This document shows positions 13,140-21,182 of a DNA stretch of 25,520 bases, one piece after another. The translations under genes and the position numbers were made by a program. The stretch lies in the IMG/VR virus record IMGVR_UViG_3300027963_000310, positions 1-25,520 of that record; one strand, 5' to 3'. How positions within the stretch are numbered: position 1 is the stretch's first letter; each line of letters opens with the position of its first letter. The DNA comes from a virus. Below the pieces are notes generated by a model, which saw nothing but the letters and a program-made list of their open reading frames with translations, was not told the origin of the DNA and did no database searches.

Positions 13140-13511
13140 TTAGTTAGGCCGCCAAATATAGCCAAGTTGTTCTAAATAATTTGCAAGACTTGATGGAACT
13201 CTATATTTAACACCTGCTTTAAAGGTGTAAACATTACCCACTCCATAGGTCATCTCGTCAACGTCAGTAATTGTGCGGATGACTACATAGTCTCCAGCAG
13301 TTGATACTCCGACATTTTCAATATCATCTAAAACAAGAGGAACGTCTGGTTTTTTAGGATCGAATACATCCTTTTCCAAACTCTCCGCCTCAATTTGAGT
13401 AGCGATAGAAAGTTCTTCTTTACGCTTCTTTAGTTCTGACGCATTCTTTTTTGTTGCTTGTTCCGCTGCTCTGCCTGTTGCATCAAGCGGACTTGTTTGT
13501 GTATTTGCCAC
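13140..13511 (-). CDS. Head-associated protein candidate (123 aa)
   Basis: A GTG start at 13511 follows AGGAGA. Residues 1-50 are charged and helical (ATKKNASELKKRKEELSIAT); the rest forms a small beta domain (GDYVVIRTITDVDEMTYGVG, then YTFKAGVKYRVPSSLANYLE) ending in WRPN. It lies directly after the major capsid gene and before the terminator, where capsid decoration, head-completion or connector proteins are often found. No family is recognised, so the role is from position only. Confidence 0.72.
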   Translation of the reverse strand: MANTQTSPLDATGRAAEQATKKNASELKKRKEELSIATQIEAESLEKDVFDPKKPDVPLVLDDIENVGVSTAGDYVVIRTITDVDEMTYGVGNVYTFKAGVKYRVPSSLANYLEQLGYIWRPN

Positions 13512-13538
13512 GATATTTATTCTCCTAAGTTAGTTGTT

Positions 13539-13579
13539 GATGGCTGGGAGCCAAAGAAGGAGTATGGCTCCCAGACATC
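13539..13579 (-). promoter_or_regulatory. 15-bp hairpin after the capsid gene
   Basis: Arms 13539-13553 and 13565-13579 (GATGGCTGGGAGCCA and its near complement, one mismatch) with an 11-base loop. No T-run follows on either strand, so it is not a standard terminator. It sits between the capsid gene and the next gene and may protect the 3' end of the capsid message or partly reduce read-through. Confidence 0.6.
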
Positions 13580-13591
13580 AGGGTAAATCAA

Positions 13592-14722
13592 TTAGTTGGT
13601 GTAAACCTTACAGATCGCTTGATCTGTGATTACGCCAAGACCCCAAATTGCGTACCAAGCAAGAGCGTGCTCACGACCGAAGTCAAGAACGCCACCATCA
13701 CGTAGTTCAACAGGGAGTGAGATTGCGTGACCAAATGCATTGTCACCAATCATGATTGCTTCATAGATGTCTGCAGTCCAACCAGACTCAGAGGTGAAAT
13801 AACCTTTTTCTGCTGTGTAATCTGCAGATACTGGGTTACCACCTTGTCCTGGGGCTGTGTTAGCCTTTACAGGAACTTCATACTGATTTGCTGGAGCACC
13901 AACGTTAGCGGTGTAGTTTCCGTAACTTTCTGCAGCAAGTACTTTTCTAACCTGTGTGGTTTCGATAAATACTACGTCATACAGACGTCCGATTTCACCT
14001 AACATGAAGTTACCTGGAGCAGCGTACTTAGTTACTTCGATGAACTCTGGGTTCGAACGAATATCTCGTGACTGCTTTGGATGAACGAACATTACGTATG
14101 TCTCGCCTAAACGAGGGATGTTCTTACCAGCAAGGGTAAGAGCGGCATCTTTTACAGCACCTGTTGATAGGTTAAACCCACCATCAAGTTCTGCAACTGC
14201 TGTTGCTGCTGTGCCTTCGTTGTACCAATCGTTAACACCTTGTAGTGCTGAACGGTTGTATCCAAAGACTGCTGAAGTTGCAGCAGAGAGAGTGTTGCGT
14301 GCTTGTACATCTAGGTACTGTGCCATGTGGCGACCTAGAAGACGAGATGCCGAAGCCATTACATCATCAAATGATGCATTAAGAAGCAATTCAGAAACAG
14401 CAACGGCATAACCGTGCTCTGCAACTGTAATTGCGATTTGCTCTGCAGTAAGTGCGTTTGTTGTCATACGAACGCCTTCTGTAAGAGGAGTTGGATCAAT
14501 TGCGAAGTTCTTGTAACGAAGGAAGTTCACACGAAGACCAGGTGCTACACCTAGTTCAGTCTTCTTAACTGCGAATTGTTCGAAACGAAGAATTGGCATT
14601 GCCTGGAACAAAATTTCTTTCGACCAGATTGTTTGAATTGCTTGGTTCAGGCTTGTATTTGAGCCTGAGTAAGCGGTTGGGGCGCCTGCGAGTTGCCCTG
14701 TACCTGTAATTGCACTTGCCAT
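13592..14722 (-). CDS. Major capsid protein
   Basis: 376 aa. Key stretches: SLNQAIQTIWSKEILFQAMP (about 25-44), FEQFAVKKTELGVAPGLRVN, ITVAEHGYAVAVSELLLNAS, LLGRHMAQYLDVQARNTL (about 128-145) and YVMFVHPKQSRDIRSNPEF (about 209-227). Size, position after a scaffold-like gene and the sequence style fit an HK97-fold major capsid protein. The N-terminal EI-FQ-MP and the SELLLNASFDD segment recall the N4-gp56-type capsid family, which I offer tentatively. The product should form the icosahedral shell. Confidence 0.88.
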   Translation of the reverse strand: MASAITGTGQLAGAPTAYSGSNTSLNQAIQTIWSKEILFQAMPILRFEQFAVKKTELGVAPGLRVNFLRYKNFAIDPTPLTEGVRMTTNALTAEQIAITVAEHGYAVAVSELLLNASFDDVMASASRLLGRHMAQYLDVQARNTLSAATSAVFGYNRSALQGVNDWYNEGTAATAVAELDGGFNLSTGAVKDAALTLAGKNIPRLGETYVMFVHPKQSRDIRSNPEFIEVTKYAAPGNFMLGEIGRLYDVVFIETTQVRKVLAAESYGNYTANVGAPANQYEVPVKANTAPGQGGNPVSADYTAEKGYFTSESGWTADIYEAIMIGDNAFGHAISLPVELRDGGVLDFGREHALAWYAIWGLGVITDQAICKVYTN

Positions 14723-14756
14723 TTAGGTCAAGTCCTTTCCTAGTAGTTGTTTGGGA

Positions 14757-15533
14757 TTAACCGAACAGTCCCTGACCACGATTGCTGGCTGCTGTGCCAA
14801 GTAGTTTGGCTCTTTGTTTCGCATAATCCGCCAATGACATTTCCCTGATCGAATCAGGTGAGTACGATTTTTGTTCCGAATCATTATCGAGGGGTCCTGC
14901 GGCAGGATTAGTAATTCTAGTTCCTGCCATTTGTTGTCTTGCGCTTTGCATTGCTTGTTGAGCAGATGACAAAATTCGAGCAGATTTTTCTTTCAACATT
15001 GCGATGCTCTGCTCTACTTCATCTGCACTGTTGCCGTCAATCAAGTCAATCAATTCAGGAACAATATTTTCCCGCTCTTGCTCAACTCTTTGTTGACGAT
15101 AATTCATAACTTCTTGAAACTTACGTTCCTGTTCTAACAGAGCAAAGGCACGTTCTCTCTCAAGACGCTCAGCCTCTAATTGAGCCTGAAATTCTTGCTC
15201 CTTCTTTTTTAGGAGGTCTTTAAAAGAAAGTTCAGATTCTTCTTCTTCTTTCTTCTGTGCTTCTTTGCGAAGTAACTCTTCAGCATTACGTTGTTCACGT
15301 TCTGCTTCTTTAGCGGCTTGTTCTTCACGAGCCTTCTTTAAAGATGAAAGTTCTTCTTTCATCTTTTCCATTTGTGGGTATAACTTTGCTTTTTCTTGCT
15401 CACGAGCCTTAGCAATGTCATCTGCGCTATACACAGAACCTACCTCACTTGGATTTTCTTGTGCTGGAATTGCAGCCAGTATTTCTGGTGACAATAAATC
15501 AGCGGCTTCTACTGTATTTTCCATAGGGTTCAC
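14757..15533 (-). CDS. Scaffold-like coiled-coil protein
   Basis: 258 aa starting at GTG 15533; an in-frame ATG at 15524 (MENTVEAADLL) is an alternative and neither has a strong ribosome site. Residues about 35-160 are a long Glu/Lys/Gln/Arg-rich coiled coil (KKAREEQAAKEAEREQRN). The C-terminal 30 residues (SLADYAKQRAKLLGTAASNR) are a basic helix that could bind the coat protein. Acidic coiled-coil proteins located between portal and capsid genes are usually internal scaffolds that guide capsid assembly. Function is inferred from composition and position. Confidence 0.85.
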   Translation of the reverse strand: MNPMENTVEAADLLSPEILAAIPAQENPSEVGSVYSADDIAKAREQEKAKLYPQMEKMKEELSSLKKAREEQAAKEAEREQRNAEELLRKEAQKKEEEESELSFKDLLKKKEQEFQAQLEAERLERERAFALLEQERKFQEVMNYRQQRVEQERENIVPELIDLIDGNSADEVEQSIAMLKEKSARILSSAQQAMQSARQQMAGTRITNPAAGPLDNDSEQKSYSPDSIREMSLADYAKQRAKLLGTAASNRGQGLFG

Positions 15534-15560
15534 TTATCTTTCTTGGGTCGTTGTCCGAAT

Positions 15561-15648
15561 GCCTTTCGGCGTATCACTGGGTTTTAACAAGACAATTGCA
15601 TTACATTTAAATGCATATGTCTTGGTAAATTCTGATTTTACATCAGAA
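15561..15648 (-). other. Intergenic hairpins between portal and scaffold
   Basis: The 121-base gap 15534-15654 holds GCC-TTTC-GGC at 15561-15570 and a 7-bp hairpin TTCTGAT / ATCAGAA at 15630-15648. Neither has a T-run. This longer gap in an otherwise tight operon may carry a promoter or an RNA control element for scaffold and capsid, but no promoter can be named with confidence. Confidence 0.35.
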
Positions 15649-15654
15649 ATCTAA

Positions 15655-17391
15655 TTAATCCCTGTCTACTGTCCTTCTTTGTGGAATTTTTGTTCCATAA
15701 GCATCAGTGACAAGTTTGTTTCTTATCTCAGCCTCAGCCTGAACCTCAATCTCTTTACTCTCCTGGCTGGCTGGATTTAAGGGATTATCAGGATCTTGAG
15801 GACCTTGCATTCCGTCTCCCATTACATCACCATCACCTATAACGGTAGGTTGCATTGGAATAGCACTATTGCCATCAGGTCCTGGCATCATTCCAGTCAT
15901 ATCCATAATTTGTTTTTGAATTTGAATCTTTATTAATTGCAAGGCACCATCAGCCTCAGCATCAGCCATAAGTTCGTGACGAATTTCAAGCAATTTTTCT
16001 TCTGGGAATTCTTCACCAAGTTGACGCAAAGCACCTTCTTTTGACTCTAATCCCATTCCTAATTTGGTTTGAATCTCGTTTAATACAATCAACTTATCAA
16101 GAGGAAGTGGTTGTGGGAATTGTGCATAGTTAATGTAAGTAACTGGATCATTAGGATCTAATTGTGTGTATTGACCTTCTTTAATTGGTCCATCTTCATC
16201 TGGAGTATAGGTAAAGGTTTCTGGTTCTTTAACTGCAAGCGTCTTTAATACTAACTCGTTAATTTTTTCTAAGCCTTTTCCGTATTGGGCTACCTTTTGT
16301 GAATAACGATTCATCAATGGTTGATATTGAATAGATAGTGCTACACCAGAAGTGTTTGAAATTGGTTGAACTTGTCCAAGCGCAGTTTCTGGAATGTTCA
16401 TAAGTTCATGCATAGATCTTTTTAGAAGTTCTAAGTATTTTAAGGCTCCGTCTATACCTTGTGCACCGCCTTCTAAGTTGAAGACTTGGGCGTCTTTTGG
16501 AAGACCGCCCCAAACCTTCTTTGCGCCCTTTTCTAAGTTAGAGGCTTTAGCACCCACGATTACCGTTACTGGTGATGCGTGGTAGTTAATGATGTCTGCA
16601 ACATCAGTGCTAATTTCGTTGTATGCACGGTTTATAGTGATGATGTCGTGTGCGTCTGAGAGACCCCACGGTGATCCTGAAACAGGAACATTAGGTATGT
16701 GAACTACAGGGATTACGCCAAGTGGATTTGGTCGTGAATCGATTAGTTCGTCGTTGACATACTCTTCAATTATGTCATCGGTAAGAATTTCAGTGTAAGT
16801 AAATACTTGACGAGTACCCTCTAAAGAAGTTCCCCAAAAACGATACTTTTGTTTAAATCTTAATAATCTTGTTCTATCATGTGGATGAAATTCTGGAAAG
16901 CAAAAGGATGAGTTCATTGGAAGAATACGAACACGACCAGGATGCAATAGATTTGCAGAGTCTGTCCAAGGTTCTTCGTATGCTACTTTTACAAAGCAAT
17001 CCCCAGTAATTCCGCCTTGTTGTCCCATCTCAAGAAGGACACGCATTTTATCGTTATCTACTTCCCAAACACGTTCCAACCTGTCAGGTACAATCGCTTC
17101 AGTCGCTTTTGGAGAGCGAAAGTGAACGCCACGACCAAAAGTAAAACGGGAAAGATAATCGTTAAAAGCCCGATAATAGTTAACGGCGATTTGCATCTCA
17201 CCTTGCTCACGACGATACCCCCAATGATGTCCTAGATACATTGCCCAGTTAAGTGAGTAACGGTTTAAACGAGGACCGTGAACCTCAAACTCTTCATCAG
17301 CAAGTTCTACTAATCCTAATGGAGAAATAGAAATAGTTAAATCAGAAGATGCCGCTCTATATGACGGCGGACTAAAGTCCAAAAATGACAT
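15655..17391 (-). CDS. Portal protein (SPP1 gp6-like)
   Basis: 578 aa, a usual portal length. The central region has NPLGVIPVVHIPN (about 222-234), then SPWGLSDAHDIITINRAYNE (about 239-258) and STDVADIINYHASP, a pattern typical of the SPP1-gp6-like portal family: a NxLGxIPVV strand then a D-x-x-LN-R-Y helix. Later, IPETALGQVQPISNTSGVAL (about 335-354) corresponds to the segment near the tunnel loop. The C-terminal 100 residues are Gln/Pro/Met-rich. The dodecameric portal is the DNA channel and terminase docking site. It lies in the terminase-portal-scaffold-capsid order. Confidence 0.9.
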   Translation of the reverse strand: MSFLDFSPPSYRAASSDLTISISPLGLVELADEEFEVHGPRLNRYSLNWAMYLGHHWGYRREQGEMQIAVNYYRAFNDYLSRFTFGRGVHFRSPKATEAIVPDRLERVWEVDNDKMRVLLEMGQQGGITGDCFVKVAYEEPWTDSANLLHPGRVRILPMNSSFCFPEFHPHDRTRLLRFKQKYRFWGTSLEGTRQVFTYTEILTDDIIEEYVNDELIDSRPNPLGVIPVVHIPNVPVSGSPWGLSDAHDIITINRAYNEISTDVADIINYHASPVTVIVGAKASNLEKGAKKVWGGLPKDAQVFNLEGGAQGIDGALKYLELLKRSMHELMNIPETALGQVQPISNTSGVALSIQYQPLMNRYSQKVAQYGKGLEKINELVLKTLAVKEPETFTYTPDEDGPIKEGQYTQLDPNDPVTYINYAQFPQPLPLDKLIVLNEIQTKLGMGLESKEGALRQLGEEFPEEKLLEIRHELMADAEADGALQLIKIQIQKQIMDMTGMMPGPDGNSAIPMQPTVIGDGDVMGDGMQGPQDPDNPLNPASQESKEIEVQAEAEIRNKLVTDAYGTKIPQRRTVDRD

Positions 17392-17654
17392 TACTTCTTG
17401 CCTTTATCTTTTTCTTTGTTAGATTTTTTTACGTCTTTTTTATTTTCACTTTTTTTACTATCTTCGTTTTCTTTTTTCTTTTTAGCCATATTAGCACGAC
17501 GACTTGCTTCAGTAGTTTCAATATACTGTCCACCTGCTTGTTGATACTTTTTACTAACCCAAGCACTTGCACCTGGATTTGGATAAGAAGAATATTTAGC
17601 CCGTGCCTGTGCAACAAACATTGCATACAATTTTGGATTACCAGGTTTACGCAT
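17391..17654 (-). CDS. DUF5872-like basic protein
   Basis: 87 aa; its TAA overlaps the portal ATG by one base. Residues 5-48 (NPKLYAMFVAQARAKYSSYP, then ASAWVSKKYQQAGGQY) fit the pattern I associate with DUF5872: xPxLYxxVxxxAxxK(F/Y)xxxxSAxxSxWIVxxYxxxGGxY. That family occurs in giant viruses and phages and has unknown function. The last 35 residues are almost all Lys/Glu/Asp/Ser. A GGAGGAG site precedes the start. The basic tail suggests DNA or capsid interaction, and its position before the portal suggests a packaging-related role. Confidence 0.78.
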   Translation of the reverse strand: MRKPGNPKLYAMFVAQARAKYSSYPNPGASAWVSKKYQQAGGQYIETTEASRRANMAKKKKENEDSKKSENKKDVKKSNKEKDKGKK

Positions 17655-17680
17655 TTACGTCTCCTCCGTAGATGACCAAT

Positions 17681-17710
17681 CTCCGCTCATACCCTATAGC
17701 ATGAACGGAG
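17681..17710 (-). promoter_or_regulatory. 10-bp hairpin with minus-strand wobble
   Basis: Arms CTCCGCTCAT (17681-17690) and ATGAACGGAG (17701-17710) enclose a 10-base loop. In minus-strand RNA the single non-Watson-Crick position is a G-U pair, while on the plus strand it is a C-A mismatch. There is no T-run, so it is more likely an RNA processing or stability element than a terminator. Confidence 0.5.
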
Positions 17711-17729
17711 TTAGGTGTTAATAAGTTAC

Positions 17730-18125
17730 TTAGTCGTTTACGACTGTTGGTGATTGACGTTGTGTACGTCCACCTGAACGAGCAACTGTCTCAATCTGAG
17801 CGGCTGAGTAGTCGTTCATTGTTCCATGTGCAAACTCACCAAGATAAGTTGGTGCTTCTGCCCATGAAGCAGATCCTACGTGTGCACGCTCTGCTAATGT
17901 TTCAGCAGCAGATTTTTGCCATACTGGAGCATTACGGTTTGGACGACCAGCCGCAGCGGCAGATCCTTGTTCCATTCCTAATTGAAAATCGTTTGGAACA
18001 TCAGTATCAGTTGCAATACCTTCTTCGAAACGAAGTGGTCCACGGCGTGTTTCGTTGCCTGCACCCTTCATCTCATATACTTGTGGTGCACGCTCTGGGA
18101 AACGAGGTGCTGGTGATATTGTCAT
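17730..18125 (-). CDS. Unassigned virion-like protein (131 aa)
   Basis: 131 aa with low hydrophobicity and much Ala, Gly, Arg, Gln and Pro; begins MTISPAPRFPERAPQVYEMK. A TTAAGGAG ribosome site precedes the start. It lies between the terminase and the DUF5872-like gene. It shows no membrane helix or catalytic motif. It looks like a conserved, partly disordered head or packaging accessory protein, but I cannot name a family. Confidence 0.72.
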   Translation of the reverse strand: MTISPAPRFPERAPQVYEMKGAGNETRRGPLRFEEGIATDTDVPNDFQLGMEQGSAAAAGRPNRNAPVWQKSAAETLAERAHVGSASWAEAPTYLGEFAHGTMNDYSAAQIETVARSGGRTQRQSPTVVND

Positions 18126-18208
18126 TTATGACTCCTTAAGGATTGATTTGGGAAAGGCCTTTTCCTTGGTAATAGTTTCCACCCTTTTTAGGCTTTTGTG
18201 TGGGTTAA

Positions 18209-19795
18209 CTAGAAAAAAGGATTACTAGAAGAAACAACTTCTGGCATAACGAGATCTTGTGTTAAAGAACACGCTATACCCAAACTATCCACAAAGTCAT
18301 CATGAGCGTATGATTCATCAGGTGCAGCAACCAAAAAATTTGGACCCTTGTATTGAACCTCAGCATCAACCATCTGTTGATAAAACCGTTTCCAAGTCCG
18401 AAGTCGTCGAGTTTTGGCATGAGAAGGCCAAGAAATCATCTGACGTTGAATTAAAGCCTGCAGATGTTTCCACCTTTTGGATTGCTCTGAAGGGCTGGAT
18501 GTTATAGGCATTACCTCTGCTCGTGGTAATAAAAGTTTTAAACGTTGAGCAACTGCGTCACCAACACCGTTAGCATCTACACCAACTGCTAATACATCAT
18601 AGTTACTTAAGAAGTTAACAATTTGAAAGTACTGTTCTTCCCAATCATCACCCTGTAGTTCTAACCAATTAAGGATTCGATGATCAAAATAACCAAACTC
18701 GTCAGGACGATCCCAATCAACCCAAACAACAGTAACAACTGTACTGTCAGTTTTGCGAGCAGGGTCAATGCCGACAACAACTGGGGTCTTGTGCCATACT
18801 TTAACAAGTTCTTGAGAAGTGTCCCCCAAGTTATCCATAATCGTAGAAGTAACAAACATACCCCTTTCTAGTAACCACTTGCAATTGTAAGACATTTGAA
18901 ATTCATCAGATTCTTCTCCGATACGTAACATCTCTTTACGAATAAACTTTTCATAATTTGGATTAAATTTAGAAACATCTTTCCAATCCCATTGAAAATG
19001 ATTTTGTCTATTACCCTTAGTAGTTTGTCTTCTACGGTTTAATTGAATAGATCTATAAAAGTTATTTTTACTTGTAGTTGGCGTTCCAGTTTTAACCATA
19101 GTTCCTGCGTAGTATGCAAGCATAGGAGAAATAGATTTAGATACAACAAAATCATCTGCTTCTTGACACTCGTCAATAATAATTAAATGGAAAGATTTAG
19201 ACTCAATCTTTGCACGAGGGTTAGCAGTCATCATAGTAATTGTTGAGCCAGAGTTTTTTAATTTAATTTGACGAGTTACTCCACCAACACGAACTGCAGA
19301 GTCATCAATTTCAACATCCCCCATAATGTCTACGGCTCTTTCCGAAGTTAGACGTGTAACGGCACGACCAAACAATGTTTCAGCCTGAGATTCAGTAGGA
19401 GCAAATAACCCAACCCATACTCCATCATTAAATTTACCTAATAGATCTGGATAAAGTTTTGCAAGACGTGGAAGAAGAATCATTAAAGTTGCTACAGTAT
19501 CCGCAACAGTTTCAGATTTTCCTGACTGACGTGATGCTAACGCAGTTACTTCTTCACCATCATTAATAATTACTGATTCCATAATCCGTCGTGCCAGGGG
19601 CTTTTGATAAGGGTGTAAATCATGTCCTACAAGGACCTTTAAAAAGTCCATCATTTTATCTATTAATTTATTTACAAATTCTTGAGATAATTCATCTAAC
19701 TTTTCTTCAAAGTTTTCGTCAACAGGTTTTTCATCACCTAGATAAAACTCAGGATTGATTTCTTCAAACTTATCTTTATCGTATCCAGATTCCAT
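18209..19795 (-). CDS. terL: Terminase large subunit
   Basis: 528 aa. The ATPase domain has a Walker A-type SRQSGKS at 88-94, Walker B LIIIDE at 204-209 and a coupling motif TGTPT at 236-240. The nuclease domain has D344 (VGIDPARKTD), D407 (GVDANGVGD) and the acidic cluster AHDDFVDS (497-504), an RNase H-like triad. It packages DNA into the prohead by ATP hydrolysis and cuts the concatemer. AAGGA precedes the start. It is followed by the portal region, as expected. No small terminase gene is recognised in the window. Confidence 0.95.
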   Translation of the reverse strand: MESGYDKDKFEEINPEFYLGDEKPVDENFEEKLDELSQEFVNKLIDKMMDFLKVLVGHDLHPYQKPLARRIMESVIINDGEEVTALASRQSGKSETVADTVATLMILLPRLAKLYPDLLGKFNDGVWVGLFAPTESQAETLFGRAVTRLTSERAVDIMGDVEIDDSAVRVGGVTRQIKLKNSGSTITMMTANPRAKIESKSFHLIIIDECQEADDFVVSKSISPMLAYYAGTMVKTGTPTTSKNNFYRSIQLNRRRQTTKGNRQNHFQWDWKDVSKFNPNYEKFIRKEMLRIGEESDEFQMSYNCKWLLERGMFVTSTIMDNLGDTSQELVKVWHKTPVVVGIDPARKTDSTVVTVVWVDWDRPDEFGYFDHRILNWLELQGDDWEEQYFQIVNFLSNYDVLAVGVDANGVGDAVAQRLKLLLPRAEVMPITSSPSEQSKRWKHLQALIQRQMISWPSHAKTRRLRTWKRFYQQMVDAEVQYKGPNFLVAAPDESYAHDDFVDSLGIACSLTQDLVMPEVVSSSNPFF

Positions 19796-19816
19796 AGTGT
19801 CCTTATTAAATAGCGA

Positions 19817-19837
19817 AACCCATCACTAGGATGGGTT
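19817..19837 (-). promoter_or_regulatory. 8-bp hairpin upstream of terminase
   Basis: AACCCATC and GATGGGTT form a perfect 8-bp stem with a 5-base loop, 22 bases before the terminase start and just upstream of its ribosome site. On the minus strand only TTTCGC follows, so termination would be weak. An attenuator or translational control element is possible. Confidence 0.5.
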
Positions 19838-19870
19838 AACGCCTGACCTGTAAGAGAGTAAGACAGTTAA

Positions 19871-20116
19871 TCATAACACAGTTTTAGAGCGTCGCTTTAA
19901 TTCTCTAGCAATTGCTTGGAATGCTTCAGCACCCATAAGGATCTCATCAAGATCTGCTTCACTCTGCAGCCTTTGCCAAATTGTAATATGTTTGCCAATC
20001 GTATACATCGACTGCTCCATCCATGAGATCAAATCTGGAGTAGGGATTATTGCCACCCGCTTCTCTATCCGAGTCTGGGGCTGGTGTCCAACCTGCTTCT
20101 TCTGAAAAATCTTCAT
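19871..20116 (-). CDS. Small helical protein, start uncertain
   Basis: 81 aa from the ATG at 20116 (AGGAAGG about 13 bases before), which would overlap the previous gene by 158 bases. A GTG at 20056 (GAGAAG just before) or the ATG at 20020 would cut the overlap to 98 or 62 bases. The conserved-looking part is PDLISWMEQSMYTIGKHITI (from residue 27), then LDEILMGAEAFQAIARELKR, a two- or three-helix bundle. It is the last gene before terminase, where small terminase subunits often sit, but no DNA-binding motif is clear. Confidence 0.65.
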   Translation of the reverse strand: MKIFQKKQVGHQPQTRIEKRVAIIPTPDLISWMEQSMYTIGKHITIWQRLQSEADLDEILMGAEAFQAIARELKRRSKTVL

Positions 20117-20357
20117 AAGTTAAATCCCGCCTTCCTAATGCCAAGTTTAATGCTTCTTCCTCTGTTCTAGTACCCGCCCATTTGCCAAGGGCCAAGGCTT
20201 TATACCTAGGTAAGCGTACTATAAAAGGTGTAGATGTCCTATATGGCGGCTCAATCTCTTGCGTCCAGCCACGAACTATAACCTTGAACCCCCACTTAAA
20301 TGGGAAGTTAGTCAATTGAATGAAGTACTTGGGTCCGATATTGTGTACCTTTGGCAT
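19959..20357 (-). CDS. Unassigned protein (132 aa)
   Basis: 132 aa, starting MPKVHNIGPKYFIQLTNFPF, 2 bases after the KTSC-domain gene. Features are a basic/aromatic N-terminal beta part (WGFKVIVRGWTQEIEPPY), an Arg/Ala region (GRRDLTYEDFSEEAGW) and a C-terminus YDWQTYYNLAKAAE. No motif is recognised. Its 3' end overlaps the next gene's frame in a different register, so one of the two is trimmed or both are genuinely overlapping. Confidence 0.7.
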   Translation of the reverse strand: MPKVHNIGPKYFIQLTNFPFKWGFKVIVRGWTQEIEPPYRTSTPFIVRLPRYKALALGKWAGTRTEEEALNLALGRRDLTYEDFSEEAGWTPAPDSDREAGGNNPYSRFDLMDGAVDVYDWQTYYNLAKAAE

Positions 20358-20359
20358 TA

Positions 20360-21169
20360 CTACCTTCTCTTTGATTGTTTTGTACTCTGTTTCTTTGTTC
20401 CACCGTAATTTTGTTTTCCTCTATTTTTTAATTGTAGTGCACGAGTCAACTTATACAGAGATTGACGTGCGTATGAAGGAACGTTATTCATATCTGCTGG
20501 ACCTCGTGGATGATAATCCAACTCTTGATAAATAAACTGTCCCTTTGATACACGGGACTTAAATGCCTGCCATTGAACGGGACTCACCTCGTAGTAGTTA
20601 TAGAAGGTTCCATCACGAAATACTACCGTAATTACTTCACGACCCTTGTCATACCCAGCAGCAACAGTGCGTGGACGTTCTGGATTGGTTGTAGAAGTTG
20701 GTACAACTGATAATGGTGCTGGTGCGTTTGATTCACCTTGTTGAGGACCCTGTTCACCAGGAACAATTAACTCTCCAGTATCTTCATCAACATCATATGA
20801 TTGACGATAAGCAGAGCGATCAACAAACTCTCCTTGAGAGTCTATGTAGTAGACATCGCTATTTAATCCTGGCGCTAGTGCTTGGCCCGCTAAATTTCTA
20901 GAGGCAGCAGTGTTGGTTGATTGAGGATTATAATAACCCATTGATTCATTTGCATTTAATAAAGATACAGTTTCAAAGAACTCGCCCTTAGATGCGGCGG
21001 TAGGTAATCCTGAAAAGGGACTCTGTCCTAGTAGGTTAAACATTCCACGGGTTTCTTTTTGAGAAAACCCATAGACAGAACCTGCTCCTATTGCTTGCTG
21101 TAACTCCTGTGCAGACGGAAGAGCCGCTTTTTTACCACGGGCTGATCCCCCGCCTGCTACACGAGCCAT
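20360..21169 (-). CDS. KTSC-domain protein
   Basis: 269 aa. The N-terminal 160 residues are Ala/Gly/Ser/Gln-rich and probably flexible. Residues about 168-217 (VAAGYDKGREVITVVFRDGT, then FYNYYEVSPVQWQAFKSRVS) match the KTSC pattern: a Y-x-x-x-x-x-x-L-x-V-x-F-x-x-G strand pair, then a YxYxxVP-x-x-Ax helix. KTSC domains are common C-terminal to phage or bacterial proteins of unknown role and are thought to bind nucleic acids or partners. It sits between a PASTA-domain gene and the terminase group. A virion or packaging accessory role is inferred. Confidence 0.82.
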   Translation of the reverse strand: MARVAGGGSARGKKAALPSAQELQQAIGAGSVYGFSQKETRGMFNLLGQSPFSGLPTAASKGEFFETVSLLNANESMGYYNPQSTNTAASRNLAGQALAPGLNSDVYYIDSQGEFVDRSAYRQSYDVDEDTGELIVPGEQGPQQGESNAPAPLSVVPTSTTNPERPRTVAAGYDKGREVITVVFRDGTFYNYYEVSPVQWQAFKSRVSKGQFIYQELDYHPRGPADMNNVPSYARQSLYKLTRALQLKNRGKQNYGGTKKQSTKQSKRR

Positions 21170-21182
21170 ATTAATTACTTAC

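Noticed and set aside
13727-14411. Plus-strand ORFs opposite the capsid gene
   Set aside because: Antisense frames with no ribosome site. The capsid reading is clear on the minus strand.
19817-19837. Hairpin before terminase as a full terminator
   Set aside because: Only TTTCGC follows the stem on the minus strand. Kept as a possible control hairpin.
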